34,298 bases of DNA from contig NZ_QMDX01000017.1 of NCBI RefSeq assembly GCF_007421925.1, positions 1 through 34,298 on the forward strand, written 5' to 3'. Origin of the DNA: Haloglomus irregulare (lineage in GTDB: Archaea; Halobacteriota; Halobacteria; Halobacteriales; Haloarculaceae). The position numbers and the translations under genes are program-made. Positions 17,174 to 25,140 of this stretch are shown here, in pieces. Under the pieces are notes generated by a model. It saw nothing but the letters and a program-made list of their open reading frames with translations, was not told where the DNA came from and made no database searches. Position 1 is the first letter of the stretch; each line of letters starts with the position of its first letter.

Positions 17174-17566
17174 TCAGTCGTCGGCCGGGCCAAACAGCGG
17201 GGCCGGCGAATCGTCCTGCTCGACGGTGCCGCGGAACGCTACCGCATCGCCCACGGCGGCATCGCCGTCGATATGTGCCATGATTCTGGCGTCGCCGATG
17301 TCGATCAGCGCCACGCCGTAGGGCTCCGCGTCGGAGAACGCGGCGGGAGCGACGAAGACTGTCGTCTCTGCATACACCGTCCCCTCGGTTTGCAGTTCGA
17401 TGACCGCGGTGTCCTGCGAGCCACAGCGGGCACACGCTGCCTTGGGCGCGGCCGTGACGTGGTCGCAGTCGGCACAGCGCTCGCCTAAGAGAACATCCTC
17501 CCGGAGGGCGGCGCTCCAGGCTCGGTGAGTCAGTTCACCGTCTTCGAGATAGGTCTCGACGCTCAT
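17174..17566 (-). CDS. Zn-ribbon OB-fold protein (DUF35), thiolase partner
   Basis: 130 residues. An N-terminal rubredoxin-like zinc ribbon has C31/C34 and C45/C48 (CADC, then CARC), followed by an OB-fold (DUF35). Proteins of this type form complexes with SCP2-type thiolases, and also with HMG-CoA synthase in archaea, and may bind CoA or channel acyl intermediates. The start ATG overlaps the thiolase stop by four bases (ATGA), so the two are translationally coupled. A second pair of the same kind is at 33735-34298, but the two OB-fold proteins differ over most of their length. Confidence 0.88.
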   Translation of the reverse strand: MSVETYLEDGELTHRAWSAALREDVLLGERCADCDHVTAAPKAACARCGSQDTAVIELQTEGTVYAETTVFVAPAAFSDAEPYGVALIDIGDARIMAHIDGDAAVGDAVAFRGTVEQDDSPAPLFGPADD

Positions 17567-18729
17567 GCTCGCTCCTCCATGGTGGTGACGAAGGCCGAGC
17601 CGGTGTCGCCCCCGAGGTTGTGCGCGAGTCCGACCGAGGGGGATTCGACCTGTCGGTCGCCGGCCTCGTCCCGGAGCTGTTCGGTGAGTTCGACGATCTG
17701 TGCGGTGCCGGTGGCGCCGATGGGGTGACCCTTGGCCTTCAGCCCGCCGCTCGGGTTGACCGGGATGTCACCACCGAGCGCGGTCCGGCCCGCCGCGGCA
17801 GCCGGACCGCCCTCCCCGTCCTCGACGAAGCCGAGTGCCTCCGTTGCGAGCACCTCCGCACCCGTGAAGCAGTCGTGGACCTCGCAGAAGTCCACCTCAC
17901 CGGCGGTGATGCCGGCCTGGTCGTAGGCCCGTTCGGCGGCGTCACGGGCCGCCTGCGTCGCCAGTGGGTCCGCCTTGTCCGAGACAGGGACGAGGTCGGT
18001 TCCGTGACCGAGGCCGGTCACGTCGACCGGCGCGTCGAACGAGTCCGCGTACTCGTCGGAGACGACGACCGCGGCGCTCCCACCGTCCGAGAACGGACAG
18101 CAATCCATCAGGTGGAACGGGTCGACCACGAGCGGCGAGTCCAGCACCGCCTCGATCGACGTGTCCTTGCCGAAGTGGGCGCGCGGATTGTGCGTCCCGT
18201 GCGCGTGGTTTTTGACGGCGATTTCGGCGAGTTGCTCCTCCGTCGTCCCGTACTGCTCCATGTGGCGTTTGGTCATGAGCGCGAACACGCCCGGGAACGT
18301 GATGCCGGTCGGCTGCTCGTACTGGCGGTCCGCGGCGCTGACGAAGATGCGGGTCATCTCCGGGGTGTCGATCCCCGTGACCGGGGTGCACTTCTCGACA
18401 CCGCCGACCAGGACCACGTCGTGGATGCCGTTCTCGACGGCCTGGACCGCGTGTTTGAACGCGTTCGTTGAGGTCGCGCAGGCGTCCTCGAACCGCTGTG
18501 CCGGGATGCGGCCGAACCCGGTGTGTGTTGCCACCTTCGGTGCCAGGTGGGTGTCGTTCTCCGTCATCCCGCCGAGGGTGTTACCGAAGTAGAGCGCGTC
18601 TACGTCCCCGCGCCCGACGCCCGCGTCGTCGAGTGCCGGGAGCGCCGCCTCGGCGAACAGCTCGGCGAGTGTGATGTCGTGGGTTCCGAATTTCGTCATA
18701 CCGACCCCTACGACGCTCGCTCGTGTCAT
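17563..18729 (-). CDS. SCP2-type thiolase (acetyl-CoA acyltransferase)
   Basis: 388 residues. The nucleophile is Cys84 in EDACATSTNAF. The catalytic His285 is in EVHDCFTG, and His335 lies in KGHPIGATG. The usual second active-site Cys near the C-terminus is replaced by the SCP2-type layout. It cleaves 3-ketoacyl-CoA with CoA to give a shortened acyl-CoA plus acetyl- or propionyl-CoA. A TATA-like CTTTATTATCA (18752-18762) lies about 28 bases before ATG 18729, so it probably heads the operon thiolase - OB-fold. Its 3' end is almost identical to that of the second thiolase at 34130-34298. Confidence 0.88.
   Translation of the reverse strand: MTRASVVGVGMTKFGTHDITLAELFAEAALPALDDAGVGRGDVDALYFGNTLGGMTENDTHLAPKVATHTGFGRIPAQRFEDACATSTNAFKHAVQAVENGIHDVVLVGGVEKCTPVTGIDTPEMTRIFVSAADRQYEQPTGITFPGVFALMTKRHMEQYGTTEEQLAEIAVKNHAHGTHNPRAHFGKDTSIEAVLDSPLVVDPFHLMDCCPFSDGGSAAVVVSDEYADSFDAPVDVTGLGHGTDLVPVSDKADPLATQAARDAAERAYDQAGITAGEVDFCEVHDCFTGAEVLATEALGFVEDGEGGPAAAAGRTALGGDIPVNPSGGLKAKGHPIGATGTAQIVELTEQLRDEAGDRQVESPSVGLAHNLGGDTGSAFVTTMEERA
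17612..17731. repeat. Thiolase tail tract shared with 34179-34298
   Basis: 120 bases matching 34179-34298 with three mismatches (17669, 17677, 17728). The match starts abruptly at the CCGAGGTTG around the C-terminal HNLGG codons and runs to the window edge at the other copy, so its true length is unknown. Confidence 0.9.
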
Positions 18730-18751
18730 GCGCCTAACTGTAGAGGGACTT

Positions 18752-18762
18752 TGATAATAAAG
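18752..18762 (-). promoter_or_regulatory. TATA element of the thiolase / OB-fold operon
   Basis: CTTTATTATCA on the minus strand, centred about 28 bases before ATG 18729. Consistent with a leaderless message. Confidence 0.45.
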
Positions 18763-18813
18763 ACTGGTACTCGCCGACAGCCCTCGTTCCCGGCTCGACG
18801 GGGGTCGCGTTGT

Positions 18814-19584
18814 TCAGACGGTTGAGACGTTGCCGCCGTCGACAACCAGCGACTCGCCGTTGATGTAATCTGCGAGGTCGCTCGCGAGGTAGACGGCGGC
18901 GCCGGCCACGTCCTCCGGACGACCGAGACGACCCTGTGGAACGCGCTCCTCGAGCGCCTCCCGCGCGTCACCTCCGGCGAGCGCGACGTCCTCGGTGAGC
19001 ATCGCAGTCTCGATGTAGCCGGGGTGGATGGCGTTCACGCGGACGCCTTCGGGACCGAGTTCGGCGGCTAGCGAGTATGTCAGCAGTCGGACGCCACCCT
19101 TCGAGGCGCAGTAGGTGGCGTTGTTCGTCGCGCCATGGATGCCGGCGACGCTGGAGAGGTTGATGATACAGCCCTCACCCTCCTCGACCATGACCTCGGC
19201 AGCAGCCTGCGCACCGAAAAAAACACCCTTGAGGTTCACATTCAGCACTTGCTCGAATTCCGCCTCCGTGATTTCGAGGAATGGGGTTTCTCGGATTATC
19301 CCCGCATTGTTGACCATGATATCGATTCCACCGAACACATCAGCAGCGGCCACCGCCGCTCGGAGGTCCTCGCTGGCGGACACGTCACACTCGACGAACG
19401 TCGCCCGCGTATCGGTCTCCGTTCGAACCCGCTCGTCGGTCGGTTCGCCACCGGTCCGTGGCTCACGCTGGAGGTCGGCGATGACCACGTCCGCGCCGTG
19501 CTCGGCGAACGCAAGGGCGATTGCGCGCCCGTTCCCACTGGCGCCGCCGGTCACGACGGCGGTGCTGTCGGTTAGGAGCGACAT
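18814..19584 (-). CDS. Short-chain dehydrogenase/reductase (SDR)
   Basis: 256 residues from ATG 19584; eight extra residues from 19608 are unlikely because MSLLTDSTAVVTGG is a standard SDR start. The NAD(P) loop is TGGASGNG (12-19), NNAG is at 92-95, and the catalytic Ser144, Tyr158 and Lys162 are all present (INLSSVAG, ATYCASK). The Asp at the end of the second strand (VVIADLQ) favours NAD over NADP. It is a classical SDR of about 250 residues, related to FabG-like and alcohol/3-hydroxyacyl dehydrogenases. It probably oxidises a hydroxyl in the degraded compound. It lies 84 bases upstream of the thiolase and in the same direction, but the thiolase has its own promoter. Confidence 0.88.
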   Translation of the reverse strand: MSLLTDSTAVVTGGASGNGRAIALAFAEHGADVVIADLQREPRTGGEPTDERVRTETDTRATFVECDVSASEDLRAAVAAADVFGGIDIMVNNAGIIRETPFLEITEAEFEQVLNVNLKGVFFGAQAAAEVMVEEGEGCIINLSSVAGIHGATNNATYCASKGGVRLLTYSLAAELGPEGVRVNAIHPGYIETAMLTEDVALAGGDAREALEERVPQGRLGRPEDVAGAAVYLASDLADYINGESLVVDGGNVSTV

Positions 19585-19697
19585 ACCCGGTCGACGCGGG
19601 AAGCCCACATCAAGCTACCCCTGGCTGGGGTTCGTACCCCTCCCTGACGACGAGGGCGTGGCGCTACGGTGTACGTCCCTGATGGCTCGTTGGCAAG

Positions 19698-19705
19698 ATT
19701 TATTA
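19698..19705 (+). promoter_or_regulatory. TATA element of ABC operon 1
   Basis: ATTTATTA. With a start site near 19725 this leaves a leader of about 85 bases before ATG 19812, longer than usual for haloarchaea. Confidence 0.35.
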
Positions 19706-19811
19706 GCTCATGACATGGCTATATGTCCGTGGTATAATAGCACGGCCGGAGAGCCCCACTGTGGGGCGGCGGTGGTTCGGTACCCGGAGTGCTATTCAAC
19801 TAGTGATTGCC

Positions 19812-21149
19812 ATGAACGATACGCACGAGAGCAACGACGGAGCGCAGGGAGAGCCGACCGGCAACGGAGTGAACCGACGATGGTTCCTTGGGAGCGCGGC
19901 GACCACAGCGGCGGTCGGCCTCGCCGGTTGCACGAACACCGACGACGGCGGCGACGGCAGTGATGGCAGCGACGGTGATGGGGGAGACGGTACTGACGGT
20001 GGTGACGGCAGCAGCGGTGGCGACGGCGGGTCCTCGGACCCGCTGCTGATTGGAGGGCTGTTCCCGACGAGCGGCCCGTACGCGTCGGCCGGCCAGGGAA
20101 TGCGGCAAGCGTTCGAACTCGCAGTCGGGCGATTCGAGGACGGTGTCGGCGGGCGGGAGATTGAGACGATCGTCCGCGACACGGCAACCGCCCCGGACAC
20201 GGCGGTCAACGAGGCGACCAGCCTGATCAACGAGGAGGGAATTGACCTCATTGTCGGCGGGTTCAGCAGTTCCGTCTGCTTGGTCCTGCAGGACCTCGCC
20301 GGTCGCGAAGAGATTCCGTACTTCGCGGGCGGAGGCTCCACGTTGAAGGCCAATGGCGAGAGCTGCAACGCTCACTCTTACTACGCGTACGCGAGCGGCT
20401 GGCAGTTCTCCGGCGCCGGCGTCACCGCCTACGAGCGGGATATCCTCGACAGCCTGTTCTTTATCCAGGCCGACTACGCCGGAGGGGAGGGCGTTTATGA
20501 GGGTGTCACCTCGGTTATGGAGAGCGAGACGGACGCCGATATGATGGGGCGCGTGCTCGCGCCACTCGGTGCGGACGACTATAGCACACAGATCAGCAAG
20601 GCCCGCGATAGCGGGGCTGACGCCGTCTGGGCTGCGACTGTCGGCGCCGACAGTATCAAGCTCGTTAAACAGGCCGTTTCCGCAGGCCTCACCGACGAGA
20701 TGGAGATACTGGTCGGGGTTGTTGGCAACTCGGTCGGGGAGGCGCTTTCGGACGAGGAGCTCGGCAGCATCTACGGCGGCGCGAACTTCTACTGGACTGC
20801 TGAAGGCTCCGGCGATTTCAGCGATGAGTTTAGAAACGATGTCGGAAACCCACCGGAGTGGTGGGCCGCCTCGGCGTTCGACGCGACCATGGAGGCATTG
20901 ACCGCGGTGGACGAGAACGACGGCTCGGTCGCGAACGCTGACATCCGGCCGTACATCGAGGAGCGGGAGTTCTCCTGGAGCCGCCCGGACACCTCGTGGC
21001 GGTCTTGTGACCACCGAGCGGTCCAACCCTACTACCTGTTGGAGGGCAACCCAAGCGGTAGCGACTCCGGAGAGTACTGGAGCATCATCGACGACACCGG
21101 CGGCGAGGCGATTATGCGCTCCTGCGAGAATACAGGTTGCGGCCTCTAA
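19812..21149 (+). CDS. ABC importer substrate-binding lipoprotein 1 (branched-chain type)
   Basis: 445 residues from ATG 19812. Residues 21-40 form a Tat signal with NRRWFLGSA and a lipobox-like VGLAGC, so the mature Cys should be lipid-anchored. An Asp/Gly/Ser-rich linker of about 35 residues follows. The rest is a type-I periplasmic-binding domain of the Leu/Ile/Val-amide family (LLIGGLFPTSGPYASAGQGM). It hands its ligand to the permeases that follow. The C-terminal part has a SCDHRAVQPYYLL motif and two terminal Cys residues (SCENTGCGL), similar to the second binding protein at 32337. The ligand is unknown; the family binds amino acids, amides, urea and aromatic or aliphatic acids. Confidence 0.88.
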   Translation: MNDTHESNDGAQGEPTGNGVNRRWFLGSAATTAAVGLAGCTNTDDGGDGSDGSDGDGGDGTDGGDGSSGGDGGSSDPLLIGGLFPTSGPYASAGQGMRQAFELAVGRFEDGVGGREIETIVRDTATAPDTAVNEATSLINEEGIDLIVGGFSSSVCLVLQDLAGREEIPYFAGGGSTLKANGESCNAHSYYAYASGWQFSGAGVTAYERDILDSLFFIQADYAGGEGVYEGVTSVMESETDADMMGRVLAPLGADDYSTQISKARDSGADAVWAATVGADSIKLVKQAVSAGLTDEMEILVGVVGNSVGEALSDEELGSIYGGANFYWTAEGSGDFSDEFRNDVGNPPEWWAASAFDATMEALTAVDENDGSVANADIRPYIEEREFSWSRPDTSWRSCDHRAVQPYYLLEGNPSGSDSGEYWSIIDDTGGEAIMRSCENTGCGL

Positions 21150-21155
21150 TCGCCG

Positions 21156-22031
21156 ATGTCGCTCGCCGCCAACATCCTCGAAGGGATTATCTACGGTGCG
21201 TCGTTGGGGATGCTCTACGTGCTCGTTGCGCTCGGGTTAACGCTCATTTTCGGCCTGATGGAGGTCGTCAACTTCGCGCACGGCGCCTTCGTCACGCTCG
21301 GTGCGTACCTCGGCATCTCGTTCCTTGACCTGACGGGGAACTTCTGGCTGTCGATGGTGCTCGCTGGCGTGGTCGTCGGCGTGCTCGGCCTCGCCATCGA
21401 GCGGACGCTCATCAGACGGCTCTACGGCGAGGAGCCGATCTACCAGCTCCTACTGACCTTCGGGCTGGCGCTCCTCCTGGAGGGAGCCGTTATTTTGACC
21501 TACGGCCAAGACAATCAACTCCTCTCGGCGCCAGCCCTGCTTCAGGGATCACCGGTCCCGGTCGGTCCGGCCACCGTGCCCCAGTATCGGGTGTTTCTCA
21601 TTCTGTTCACTGGCGTACTGGTCGCGGGCATCTGGCTAGCGATTCAGCGGACCAAACTCGGGCTGATTGTGAAGGCCGGAATCGAGGACCGGGAGCGAGC
21701 CCAGATGATCGGCGTCCGGCTCAGCCGCGTCAACATGCTGATCATGGCGGTCGGCGCGGGACTGGCCGCGGTTTCGGGCTTTCTCAGCGGTCCGCTTCTG
21801 GGGGTCAGCCCCCAACTCGGAACGGGACTGCTCATCGTCAGCTTCGTCATCGTCGTAATCGGTGGTCTGGGCAACATCCGCGGCACCATCATTTCGGGGT
21901 TGATGATCGGTATCCTGTTTTCACTGACGAGCTTTTTCTATCCCAGCCTGGCTAATCCGGTTATCTACGTTGCGATGGCGGTCGTCTTGCTGGTCCGGCC
22001 CGAGGGGCTGTTCGGGGGTGTCGGATCGTGA
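21156..22031 (+). CDS. livH: ABC permease, LivH type, system 1
   Basis: 291 residues, a hydrophobic protein with about eight membrane helices. LTLIFGLMEVVNFAHGAFVT is the signature start of LivH permeases, and VIVVIGGLGNIRGTIISGLM is the conserved C-terminal loop/helix that contacts the ATPases. It forms the membrane channel with LivM. It starts six bases after the binding-protein stop and ends in a GTGA overlap with the next gene. Confidence 0.9.
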   Translation: MSLAANILEGIIYGASLGMLYVLVALGLTLIFGLMEVVNFAHGAFVTLGAYLGISFLDLTGNFWLSMVLAGVVVGVLGLAIERTLIRRLYGEEPIYQLLLTFGLALLLEGAVILTYGQDNQLLSAPALLQGSPVPVGPATVPQYRVFLILFTGVLVAGIWLAIQRTKLGLIVKAGIEDRERAQMIGVRLSRVNMLIMAVGAGLAAVSGFLSGPLLGVSPQLGTGLLIVSFVIVVIGGLGNIRGTIISGLMIGILFSLTSFFYPSLANPVIYVAMAVVLLVRPEGLFGGVGS

Positions 22032-23071
22032 GCAGCGAGGTCGCCGGGTATGGACAGTATCGGGAGCTGCTCGAGCGGCTGCTGGACTCCCCCCTTCGAC
22101 TGGTAGGGTACGCAGTGTTCCTGTTCGCGCTCCCACGGGTACTCCCGATCGGAATCGGAACGCAGATAGCGATCCTCGGGCTGTTCGCGCTTGCGTTCAA
22201 CCTGCTGTTCGGCTACAGTGGCTTGCTGTCGTTCGGACACGCGCTGTTCCTCGGGACGGGAGCGTACGGGGCGGCGCTGCTGGTGGTCCACCTAGACGGG
22301 CCGCCGGTTGCCGCCATCCTCCTCGCGGTGCTCGTGTTCGAGGGCGCAATCGCCCTCGTGACCGGGCTGCTCTCTCTCCGGCTCGGTGGTGTCTACTTCT
22401 CGATGATTACGCTGGCCTTCGCCCAGTTCTTCTATGAACTCTCCTTCACTGTCGACGGCCTCACCGGCGGCTCGGACGGCCTCCTCGGTGTCTACCGGCC
22501 CTCGCTGTTCGGTGCCGGCCTCGTCGACCTAGCCGACGCCGACAATTTCTATACCTTGGTCGCCCTGCTCGTGCTCCTCGTGCTTGGGTTCAGTTTCCTC
22601 CTGACACGGTCGACGTTCGGTCGTGCGCTGGTGGCCGTCCGGGAGAACGAGGAGCGGACGACGGCGCTGGGCGTGAACACCTATCGGGTCAAGCTCATCA
22701 TATTCGTCATTTCAGGGATGCTCGCCGGAATGGCCGGCGCGCTCCAGGGGCTCTACATCCGGTTCGTCAGTCCTGACATCCTGTTCTGGGCGACCTCCGG
22801 CGATGCAGTCCTGAATACCCTCGTGGGTGGGATGCACACGCTGTTCGGGCCAATCGTCGGGACGCTGTTCCTCCACTGGATGGAGGACACCTTCTTCGCG
22901 ACGAGCCCCGGGGCATGGAACGTCCTCCTCGGGGCAGTGTTCGTGTTCTTCGTCCTCTTCGCCCGGAGCGGCATTGTCGGCCAGCTCCGGAGCCTGCTTC
23001 GGAGGGTCGCAGACTGGGCCGACCGACGGGAGGCCGAGACGACCTCCATAGCTGCCGAGTCGGACGACTGA
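22028..23071 (+). CDS. livM: ABC permease, LivM type, system 1
   Basis: 347 residues, starting at GTG 22028, which overlaps the livH stop by four bases. The typical LivM features are YSGLLSFGHALFLGTGAYGA, LRLGGVYFSMITLAFAQFFY, and the coupling region FGRALVAVRENEERTTALGV. About nine membrane helices are expected. The C-terminus is a charged cytoplasmic tail (RREAETTSIAAESDD). Confidence 0.9.
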   Translation: MSSEVAGYGQYRELLERLLDSPLRLVGYAVFLFALPRVLPIGIGTQIAILGLFALAFNLLFGYSGLLSFGHALFLGTGAYGAALLVVHLDGPPVAAILLAVLVFEGAIALVTGLLSLRLGGVYFSMITLAFAQFFYELSFTVDGLTGGSDGLLGVYRPSLFGAGLVDLADADNFYTLVALLVLLVLGFSFLLTRSTFGRALVAVRENEERTTALGVNTYRVKLIIFVISGMLAGMAGALQGLYIRFVSPDILFWATSGDAVLNTLVGGMHTLFGPIVGTLFLHWMEDTFFATSPGAWNVLLGAVFVFFVLFARSGIVGQLRSLLRRVADWADRREAETTSIAAESDD

Positions 23072-23120
23072 TATCTCTTGCTCCGTGAAATTAATTAGCC
23101 GGCCTGTCGCATTGAGATTC

Positions 23121-23870
23121 ATGGTATTACTGGACGCCGCCGGGCTCACCAAGCGGTTCGGAGGGTTCGTGGCGGTGGACGATGTCGACATCACGGTTGA
23201 CACCGGCGAGGTTCACTCCGTGATCGGTCCGAACGGCGCCGGGAAGACCACCCTGTTCAATCTCTTGGCAGGGGCCTACGAGGTGACTGCGGGCGAGATC
23301 ACGTTCGATGGTCGCGATATCACTGACCTGCCAGAGCACGAGCGACCGTATCTGGGAATCTCGCGGGGTTACCAGATTACGAATACGTACGAGTCGCTGA
23401 CCGTCTTCGAGAACCTCCAGACCGCTGTGGCGTTGTACCACCAGAACTATTATGATATGATTCGGTCGCTGGCGAACCGGACGGAGGTGACCGAGCGAGT
23501 CGAGACGCTTCTTGAGCGGTTCGAACTCGCCCCACAGCGGAACGTGGAGGCCTCGTCGCTCTCGCACGGCGACCGCCGGCGTCTCGAAATCGGGATGGCG
23601 CTGGCCTCCGACCCGCGGCTCCTGTTGCTTGACGAGCCCACCGCCGGAATGGATGCGGGTGAGACCGAGCGGACGGTCTCGCTCATCCAGGAGCTCACCG
23701 ACGACATGGCGGTGCTTCTGGTTGAGCACGACATCGAGTACGTGATGACGGTCTCGGACGTGATTACAGTGCTTGAGCGTGGGGCGGTGATCGCGGAGGG
23801 CCCTCCCGGAGAAATCAGGGAGGACGAACGCGTCCAAGAGGCGTATCTCGGGGGGAAGGCCGATGCTTGA
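23121..23870 (+). CDS. livG: ABC ATPase, LivG type, system 1
   Basis: 249 residues from ATG 23121. Walker A is GPNGAGKTT (36-44), the signature is LSHGDRRR, and Walker B is LLLLDEPTAGMD. The ISRGYQITNTYESLTVFENL and closing QEAYLGG segments mark the LivG subfamily. It powers uptake together with LivF. An AT-rich GAAATTAATTAG sits in the 49-base gap before it, so an internal promoter is possible. It overlaps livF by eight bases. Confidence 0.9.
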   Translation: MVLLDAAGLTKRFGGFVAVDDVDITVDTGEVHSVIGPNGAGKTTLFNLLAGAYEVTAGEITFDGRDITDLPEHERPYLGISRGYQITNTYESLTVFENLQTAVALYHQNYYDMIRSLANRTEVTERVETLLERFELAPQRNVEASSLSHGDRRRLEIGMALASDPRLLLLDEPTAGMDAGETERTVSLIQELTDDMAVLLVEHDIEYVMTVSDVITVLERGAVIAEGPPGEIREDERVQEAYLGGKADA

Positions 23871-24564
23871 GGTCGACGGAATCAACGCCCGGTACGGTGA
23901 CTCGCAGGTGCTCTGGGACGTGTCGCTCTCAGTTGGTGACGGCGAGGTCGTCGGGCTGCTAGGCCGGAACGGAGCGGGCAAGACGACGACGCTCAGTGCC
24001 ATCGCGGGGGTGCAGCCCCCCAGCACTGGCACGGTGACGTTTGACGGGAAGGACATAACCGGGCAGTCCGTGTCGGCGATTTCCCGGCAGGGAATCAAGC
24101 TCGTCCCGGAGGACCGCCGCCCGTTCGACGGGCTGACCGTCCGCGAGAACCTCGAATTAAGCACTGACACGACCAATGGCGAGGACTGGGATGTCCCGCG
24201 GGCACTCGGGGAGTTCACGCAGCTCGACGAGCGCGCGAATCAGAGGGCCGGCGACCTGAGCGGCGGCGAGCAGCAGATGCTCGTCATTGCGATGGCGCTG
24301 GTCGGCAATCCGAGACTAGTGCTGCTGGATGAGCCGATGGAGGGGCTGGCCCCCCAAATCGTCGATCAAATCGTCGACATCGTCCGACGCGTCAGGGAGG
24401 CCAACATTCCCGTCCTGCTGGTTGAGCAGAACGTGGATGTCTGTCTGGAGCTCATCGACCGTGGCTACCTCCTGCACAAGGGCGAGATTCGCATGTCCGG
24501 GTCGGCGGCGGAACTCGCTGACGCGACCGAAGAGATCGACCGATACCTCGGTATCCGCGTCTGA
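23863..24564 (+). CDS. livF: ABC ATPase, LivF type, system 1
   Basis: 233 residues. Walker A is GRNGAGKTTT (34-43), the signature is LSGGEQQML, and Walker B is LVLLDEPMEGLAP, which is the LivF hallmark. It is the last gene of the binding protein - H - M - G - F operon and overlaps livG by eight bases. Together these five genes make a complete importer. Confidence 0.9.
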   Translation: MLEVDGINARYGDSQVLWDVSLSVGDGEVVGLLGRNGAGKTTTLSAIAGVQPPSTGTVTFDGKDITGQSVSAISRQGIKLVPEDRRPFDGLTVRENLELSTDTTNGEDWDVPRALGEFTQLDERANQRAGDLSGGEQQMLVIAMALVGNPRLVLLDEPMEGLAPQIVDQIVDIVRRVREANIPVLLVEQNVDVCLELIDRGYLLHKGEIRMSGSAAELADATEEIDRYLGIRV

Positions 24565-24590
24565 CCGCGCCATTCGGGGGGCACGGGATG

Positions 24591-24598
24591 GATTTATG
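24591..24598 (+). promoter_or_regulatory. TATA element of the Lrp/AsnC-type regulator
   Basis: GATTTATG, centred about 28 bases before ATG 24623. No ribosome-binding sequence, so a leaderless message is likely. Confidence 0.5.
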
Positions 24599-24622
24599 TT
24601 CATCGGCTAGCTCACTCCGTGT

Positions 24623-25102
24623 ATGTCAAACATCCCTGATTCAACGACGATCGACGAAATCGACAGGCGCATTCTCGCGATTCTAGCAAAGGACCCCCGC
24701 ATCCCGTACTCGGACATCTCGCACGAGCTGGCAGAGGAGGGATTCGAGCTGAGCAGCGAGGCCGTCCGACAGCGGGTCACCTCGCTGCTCGATGTCACCA
24801 CGAGCTTCTTTCTCCTCCGGCCGGACGCCCACGAGTGGGAGATTGTGCTTGTAACTGTTCGAACCGAGGGAGGAACAGGCGCAAAGGCCGATGTCTTCGA
24901 GGCGATGTCGGAGATGAGCTTCTGGTTCGTCGGCAGCGGCTTCGGGACCGTCGATATCTACGCCCACGCCACAGTCAGCTCGACCGCCGAGGTCGACCGG
25001 CTCGTCAACGATGTCCGCGAACTGGAGGCGGCCAGCGAGGTCGACTACTTCGTCGAGACCGGCCGCTCGACGGCGGTCGAGCAGTACCTGCGGGTCGAGT
25101 GA
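24623..25102 (+). CDS. Lrp/AsnC-family transcription regulator
   Basis: 159 residues. An N-terminal winged helix-turn-helix (DEIDRRILAILAKDPRIPYS, then SSEAVRQRVTSL) is followed by a C-terminal alpha/beta domain resembling the RAM ligand-binding fold (WEIVLVTVRTEGG, then VGSGFGTVDIYAHATV). Lrp-family proteins sense amino acids or other small acids and control nearby genes. Its place directly after ABC operon 1, with its own promoter and divergent arrangement to none, suggests it regulates the transport and degradation genes around it. The palindromes near the promoters at 17157 and 26356 are possible targets, which is inference. Confidence 0.85.
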   Translation: MSNIPDSTTIDEIDRRILAILAKDPRIPYSDISHELAEEGFELSSEAVRQRVTSLLDVTTSFFLLRPDAHEWEIVLVTVRTEGGTGAKADVFEAMSEMSFWFVGSGFGTVDIYAHATVSSTAEVDRLVNDVRELEAASEVDYFVETGRSTAVEQYLRVE

Positions 25103-25140
25103 GAATGTCGTCGCTCGTCGCCCGCCGCGGACGGTGGGGG

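Noticed and set aside
19940-20040. Simple repeats in the first binding protein as a CRISPR-like or satellite array
   Set aside because: They code for the Asp/Gly/Ser linker in frame and have no spacer structure.
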